Of a DNA stretch of 64,000 nucleotides, positions 57,263 through 64,000 are shown piece by piece. Source of the stretch: Maylandia zebra (taxonomy: Eukaryota > Chordata > Actinopteri > Cichliformes > Cichlidae); assembly GCF_041146795.1 (NCBI RefSeq), contig NC_135168.1, forward strand, positions 15,366,131 to 15,430,130, given 5' to 3'. Numbering within the stretch: the stretch's first letter is position 1; each line of letters begins with the position of its first letter. The notes below the pieces were generated by a model that was not told the origin of the DNA, did not search any database, and saw only the letters and a list, made by a program, of their open reading frames with translations. Made by a program: the position numbers and the translations under genes.

Positions 57263-60200
57263 CAAAGAATCATTTATTCATGTGGATTTCTGAGATTATT
57301 GTTTTTGTTTATCATGATCCATCACACAAAAATGTTTACTTCTTTTTTTTTTTTGTAAATTGGTTGTAATTTATAAATATACAGCATCTGCAGGAACATC
57401 AGGGCAATTTTTTTTTGTCATGCTTGGAAGCTGCAACGATGGTCATTCTAATCCAGATATCAATGTACAGCAATAGTTGTAATTAAATACCCTTGTATAG
57501 AAGGTGCTCTAAAAGACACAGGAACCAAGTAGCTGAATCTGTCATAAACCATGAAGAAGCATCTGCTTCATGTGGTCAGGCTTACCAAATTTCGTCCTTG
57601 GTAATATTATATATTGATTTAAATGGGAGTCACAGAGAAGGGCTAGAATAACAGTTGTGGGCTGTCAGGACAGAAGACAAAAGGTTGTTTGGGGAATGCC
57701 TCCCAGTGAAGAGCTGAAATAGCTGCCGAAGGAATTTGTTTTATTGAAGTTCCATTCAGATCAGATGAATACCCTTGGCACTTACCTCACTTTTCCATCT
57801 TTATTTAAAATGGAAAATAAATTGGTGCTCTTCCTTCCTTTCCTTCTCCTCTGCCTGTATGCTATCAATCACAGATTATACAATTTAGGTCACCTTCTGT
57901 TACTAAAAAACCCTCAAAGTAGAGAATGTTGTCGAGAAATAGAACACATAATAATGCACATAATGCTGCAGTAGAAGGAGATAAGAGGGGAAGATCAAAA
58001 GAAATAGGAAGACAAGTTTTGACAGGTGGTTATGTGACTGGGCACTGTCATCTATAAATGTTGGACATGCTCACAGATTTATAAGGCTTTCTTGCGGACA
58101 TGTGTCCAAATATCTGCCTCATCCATGGGAAAACTATCCAAAGTGACGACCGTAAGTCTCCCACCTCTTTTTTCCCCTCTTTGTTTTTGATCCTTGTAAC
58201 CTCTGGAATTATCACAGCATTGTGCACCAACACAGGGAGGACATGTTATCTGAATTACAACCTCAGCACTGTATGCATTTGAAAAGCCTTAACTGTCCAT
58301 CTCGTCATATTTTTCACTCATCTGTACAGCTTTTCTGCAGATATTTCTTGGATACAACCTTTTAGCATGAAGGAGCATGGAGTTGAATAGTGATAAGAGA
58401 TACCAACCCTGATATTTACATGTTTTTTCCCCCCTCTGTTGATTTTCTTTTCGTTTTCTCTTGGTATCATTACTTTCCTGAGACTTTTAGACACGATACT
58501 TGAGGTAAATGCCATGGCACAAATAAAGGTATGTCTGGAAAAAAATCAAAACATGCTGCCTTGCCTTTTCACAACATTTAGAGTGGGATCAAGGGATTTC
58601 CTCATATTTATTAAGCTATATTCCTGTGTGACAGGATGATGGCACATTATATATGCTAAGAATATAAGAATAGTAGGCAGAAAACAGTCTATGTGGGTTT
58701 AAAAAAGAATATGCTATATTGGTCTTTGTTTGTTATTTCATGTCATATGGAAAAGGTTTCTCTGAACACAAAAGAATTAGTAATGGAAATAGAAGGACGC
58801 GGTTGAATATTATTTGTCTTGTGGAGTGGCATTGACTCGATGAGATTCGCTGAAAGCAGCAGCCGATGTTTAGCTGTTTCACCCCATCATTTTCACATTC
58901 CTGCTACCTGGAATCAAGCTGTATGCATTTTTATGATTACATTTATGTATATTCAAAAAGTAAAAGACATTACTTTAAAAAAGTTTTTTTTAATTTTAAT
59001 TTTTAATATTTTTCTTTCTCTGCCACATTAAGGAGAATAAATAAATAACAAAACTAAAACAATTAAAGACGAAAAAAAGGGTCAGTTTCAGCAACATGGT
59101 TACACAATACAGCAACGCAATGCATCTACTCTTAGTAATATTTATTCTTTTACTAGATATTCTGAAATAATTTAATACACATCTAATTTATATTTGGCTT
59201 TATCTGTTTTTCGTTCCCGTTTCACATTATGGCTGCTTCAGTCACACAGTGAGAATTCATATCAAACAAGAAAAGTGACAGGTTTATTTGTTTTTCACTG
59301 GCTAACAATTAAGTCTGACAAAATGTTGAGATATTTTATTCTATGACAAATACATTTTCTAGAAGTGTTTCACTTTTCCATTTTTTCATTTCTTAAGGAC
59401 ATTGATGATGTATTCAGTGAACATACAGAAGCAATCATTCTGTATTATATCCATTCTACACACAATATATTTTGATGTGTTTCAGTGGCAAACGCAGTGT
59501 TGCAAATATTCAGTGTTAACTACTTTTAATTAGTCTTTATATGTTCTTTTTGCAGTGCGACATTGCAGGGCTTCAGTTCTATACGATACTGATATCACTG
59601 TGTTCTCATAAACCTCTTGCACACTTGTTTCGTGTCACTGGAAAATCAAAAAAGTAAAACTAAAATTGATCAGTCAAGAAATTACAATATCCATATCTGT
59701 GAGAACTAAACCTGAGACCAAGTAGATATACTGTATAGCCTCAAGGCTATGGAAGAACGGCCCACTTAAGTCACTAAAGACTGCCAGTGTGAGGCCCCTG
59801 TTTTATCAGCAAATCCTGGCCATTATACGGCTAATGCCAGGCATTGCCTGTGACATTCCCGGTCTTTCACTGACACGGTTAGCTTTAGCTGCTGTGTTAG
59901 TGGAATATACTCAGATTCACTGGAGGACAGCACAATGTGGTACTTAGTGTAGTGGAAGGACAACTGGTTTTCTGCTGCATTAGTGAACTGTGCAGTAACA
60001 TATCTGGCACGGCATTGTGTGTTGTTTTTTAAGTGAAAAGCCTACTTTATCTAGGTATTATCATTTATTTTTAGAAATTATGGCTGCCATGTGTTGAAGA
60101 CTTGATAACAGTGCATTTGGCATTATAAAGTGACTGAAATGGATTCAGATACTAGTGTTGTTATAGTAATGTTTTCCATGCAACAGCACTCTAAAAGCAA

Positions 60201-63200
60201 AAGACATATGACATGGCTAACAAAAGTATATACAAGACTATTACATTTTTCTGTGCTCCTCGTACAATATTAAAATCTATAGTTACATTTCTCAGCGGCA
60301 TTAGTGTTATACAAAACCTTTAACCCTAATAAGAACTTTATCATGCACCCCTTATTGAGCCATGCATGACCATATGTTTGTGTTTTATAACCTGTGACAC
60401 TGTTTAATAGTTAAGTTGCAACAAAGAGCAGGATTAGGCAGACCACACATGGCTATTACCAAAGAGACACACAAACACACACATACAGAGATACATGCGT
60501 GACAGGTCTAAGCTTTTGTTGTGTTTTGTCTGACAGCAGCAGTAAAGTAGTAATTGAGAGATTAGCTCTAAGGTGCTATCATGGCACTCCTTTGTTTAGT
60601 CTCTCCCATAGTGGTCACCCAGCACATCACCAACAGGCATGGGAAGGAGTCATACTCTGGGGTAGTTTGAGTCTAGCTTTTTATAGCTCTTATGACCTAG
60701 TATTAAAGACTCTGAGGATACATTTTTTATTATATATTAATTAGATACCATGGCAAAAGTAGAGAATCATAATTTGTGTTCATGCTCTTACCCGTGACTC
60801 ACTGTCACTTGACTTAAATGTAGTGCCCCAAAACAGTGGAATAACTTCTGACCCTGTGGGCTTGACAGGACTTATCCATGACAGACTTGAACACAGCCCT
60901 ATCCCATCTGCCACTTATTCTTTGTTTTAGTGCTAACTTTGAGTCAACAGAGTATTTTGATGTGGTTATGGCATGGAGGTAGGGGAAATATTTCTCTGAG
61001 ACCCTGTGTGTTTACCCGGTAATCCCGGAGAAGTTCACAAGCATGAAGAAAGTACTTGGAGATTTACCTTTCTTCCAAACCTGCTCAGTTTACCTCTCCC
61101 TTGTTTCCCACAGCCTCATGTGGCTGAGGTAATTCCTGGGAGGGTTTGTGAACGTTTTATTTATGTGACTGTAAGAACATAATTGATATGAAATAAGTGG
61201 TTGTGTATCTACATGGAACAATTTAAAATGGTCAATATGCTGTAGTAATATGCCTTTAAAGCGAGTTACATTTTTATAACATTTTTTGCAGTTTATTTAA
61301 AAGAACTTTGTTCACCTTTTCCCAAGAATATGATGAGATAAAATATTAGGATAAAAAAAAATCACGTGAAATAAATTGACTTTAGTGGTAGACAAGCACT
61401 CGTTGTTTTTGGCCTTGAAAAATATTCTGGCTCTGATGGCTCCCAAGTTGAACATTGCTTCATAGGAGTTTCAAGGTTGTGGTAAGACAAGAAAAGTCAA
61501 GATGAGTGCGGTTGGCCATAGTTAACCTTGCTCTACCACCACGGTGAAGTACATCATTCTGTTTTTCCACTTTTCCTCACAACAACTCACCATTGTTCCA
61601 AATTGAGGCACCCGGATCACGCTTCCTTTTTTTACTGCCTGTCCACAAAAAGACTGGGCCAATCCCAAAAAACACACACAGTTGATACACTTTTCTTTGG
61701 ATAGTAATTGTGGTGAACAGAAAAGAAACCTGAAATGATCCATTATAGGTGGCTGGGTTAGATTACTCATACTCAACCATCCCACAGTTTCAATTACACG
61801 TGGGCAGCAGCAATTCAACTGAGTAATGCTGAATTCACATATACGTGTATTTAAATATGTACGTACCTGGAAGTCTAAATTATAAAGACACTTTGTTTTG
61901 TGTCTTTAGGAGTCTGCATAGCTGACAAACAGATTCAGCAGTTTTAGATAAATCCATCTCACCGATGTACACAGAAATGTATGTAGTGCTAAAGCAACCG
62001 GAAACTAATGCCTCGAGACTTAAGAGAGTTTAACTTTTATTTTTTGTATTATACTTTATATTATAGCAGTAATGAAGCAGGGCACAGACAATATTTGAAT
62101 AATACATTTAAGACAGTAAGAAATGGTGTTCAAAAGCAGATACAATATTATTTTATTATATTGTAAATTATATGGCCGTGTAACATTCAGATGAACGTCA
62201 CGACCCAAAGCTTGCGTAATGCACTTTAGTGAGATGAACAATGTTAGTTGTATCACCTATCAATGGTTGCAGTTTAGCAGGAATAAATAGATTGATTTTT
62301 GGAGTTTTTTAATATCGAGAGTTTCTGTAAGAGTACTCTAGCATGTGGGCAACAGGAACAAAATTTATAGTGGCATGATAATAATGCTGTTCAATGAAGG
62401 GGTTAGAGACTAACAGTGTAGGTCTTGCAGCAAGTTTTTTTCTTCCTCATTAATAGGCTAGCAAGTAAAGACTTGCTACTGAAAACACAGACTTGCATGT
62501 AGACGCAGTTTTTCACTGCATATCGCTTGTAAATGTGATCTCTTCCTAGTGATCTTGAATTAAATCTTGTATGCCTCTGGGAAGTTAGTTTTTAAGAAGG
62601 TTCACATTGTAAGGTCAACTTTGCTGTCAGCAAGACACACAGATTTAAACTTAAGCAAAGGATTAACCATCAAATATGTAATCCTAACCGGGGAGGTTTG
62701 AACATGGACAGTGTTCTTACAGCCTCACACTGAGAAAGCCAACAGTTCACTGCGATCAGCTCCCTCTCTTTACCAAAAGTCTCTCAATCGGCCCTCATCT
62801 TAGCTGGAGTCTCTGTGTGCTTCATGTTTGCTTATATTTCTTAAATCTCAAAGAACAAATGGGAGCATAGACAGATTAACTTAATGTCATCCTTGGAGCT
62901 AATACACAAAATATTTAAGTCATCCATGTCCCACGGTATCGACAGCCAAGCCAGGGCTTGATATAGTACAATGGGCAACATCCTACCTCTACTGCTCTAC
63001 GTACAGATACATTAATGTGAAGCGTTATTGGAGACTCAAATTAAGACTAAAATGTAAAAGTTGATTTTAATCAATAATCTGGCTCCATTGTGGATGGCAT
63101 GGGAGAACAGGCAAATGACTGGGAATGAGTGCTAAAGCTAATAAGCAGGCCAATGTTAATCTCTTAAACAAACCTCCTTTCTCCCTTTGTGGCTTCCTTT

Positions 63201-63233
63201 CTTGCATTATAAATAATGTATATTTTGCCAGCA
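57263..63233. other. Intergenic, no gene seen
   Basis: AT-rich stretch downstream of the adh8-like gene. Open frames are all under 100 codons and without recognisable motifs. No delimited transposon or RNA gene was identified. Confidence 0.5.
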
Positions 63234-63257
63234 AAACACACACACACACACACACAC
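63234..63257 (+). repeat. (CA)n microsatellite
   Basis: About 12 CA units followed by CAA triplets; a short TG-rich array also occurs near 63806-63820. Confidence 0.9.
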
Positions 63258-64000
63258 CACCAACAACAACCCCCACAATGTCTCTTTTGACTTCTGAGTT
63301 GCCGGTAGAGTTCAATCTGGTCTTCAAACAAATCTTATTTTCTGCCCTCCCCCAACCTTATTGGTTTACTTTAATTAGTGATATTGAAAACAGGGGCAAA
63401 TGAGGAGGGGGTGGTGAAGGAGCAGGGAATTGTGGTGGCGTAAATACTGAAAACAAACAAGAGAGCTGAATGGGAGGATGGCGGCGGGTGCAGTCCCGAT
63501 GCCGCTGCGCAGACGGAAGAGGACACATGGTGTAAGCAAACACTCGTAATTGCATTAGATTCCCCTGGCACATGGGTAATCTAGCCTTCCCCTGTCCCAG
63601 AACACAACAGGACACAGCTACTGCTTCTCTCAATCTCTTTGTCATACTCTCTCCTTTACAAATTATTCATGCAAAACCCACAGAACAGTCATTGATCACT
63701 CGGTGGGCATCATAGAGGACTAATTATCATTAAGGACACTGAGGTATGAAGTGTCTGCAAGTGTAAACTCAGAGATTCATTTGCTTTGTTTTTGCATGCA
63801 TAACTGTGTGTGTGTGTGTGCGCCCGTGTGGCTGCGCGAGCATGCGTGCATCCCATTAAACAGTTGTCCTGTTTGATATTTCATTCCTCAGCTCACATGT
63901 CTTGAGTGTAAGAGCAAACACATTTGCTTGAAAGGGATGTTCTCTGAGCAAACGTGGAAAATCTGGCCTTGATATGGATATCAGTGACAGTCAGCGATTA
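63258..64000. other. Distal end, unassigned
   Basis: No gene is confirmed. A local GC-rich patch (63470-63535) contains ATG GCG GCG GGT and could be read as a short coding start followed by a GT, but there is no supporting homology. Confidence 0.35.

Overview
The window is vertebrate nuclear DNA, most likely from a teleost fish and plausibly a cichlid. It is AT-rich, with long intergenic stretches, spliced genes with GT-AG introns, many microsatellites, and fish-type transposable elements (hAT MITEs, Tc1-like copies, a restriction-like-endonuclease LINE, a tRNA-derived SINE, LTR elements). The cichlid guess rests only on the overall TE mix and is weak.

Four protein-coding genes sit between about 37.8 and 57.3 kb and were rebuilt exon by exon. 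They are eif4e on the minus strand (cap-binding translation initiation factor, 216 aa, 7 coding exons), adh5 on the minus strand (class III alcohol dehydrogenase, 376 aa, 9 exons), gar1 on the minus strand (H/ACA snoRNP protein, 223 aa, 6 coding exons) and an adh8-like zinc alcohol dehydrogenase on the plus strand (381 aa, 9 exons). gar1 and the adh8-like gene are head to head and appear to share a short promoter interval. The two ADH genes have matching intron positions and mostly identical exon lengths, so they are duplicates, now in opposite orientation with gar1 between them.

The first 37 kb holds no gene I can support. It is a mosaic of transposons, several delimited to the base by target-site duplications: a 1.75-kb hAT-type element (4412-6164), a fold-back hAT MITE (15161-15364), another hAT MITE (18340-18659), and a hAT MITE split by a solo LTR (21295-22122, LTR 21322-21932). 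A minus-strand R2/Rex6-like LINE (about 24.24-28.27 kb) is itself split by a complete 1.4-kb non-autonomous LTR retrotransposon (25186-26585). That LTR element is the most unusual object here. It has near-identical 358-bp LTRs, a tRNA-Pro-like primer binding site, a polypurine tract, and an interior made almost wholly of a roughly 42-bp minisatellite.

The last 6.7 kb (57.3-64 kb) has no gene I can support. Several perfect inverted repeats with 1-9 nt centres are scattered through the window, two of them abutting retroelement insertions.
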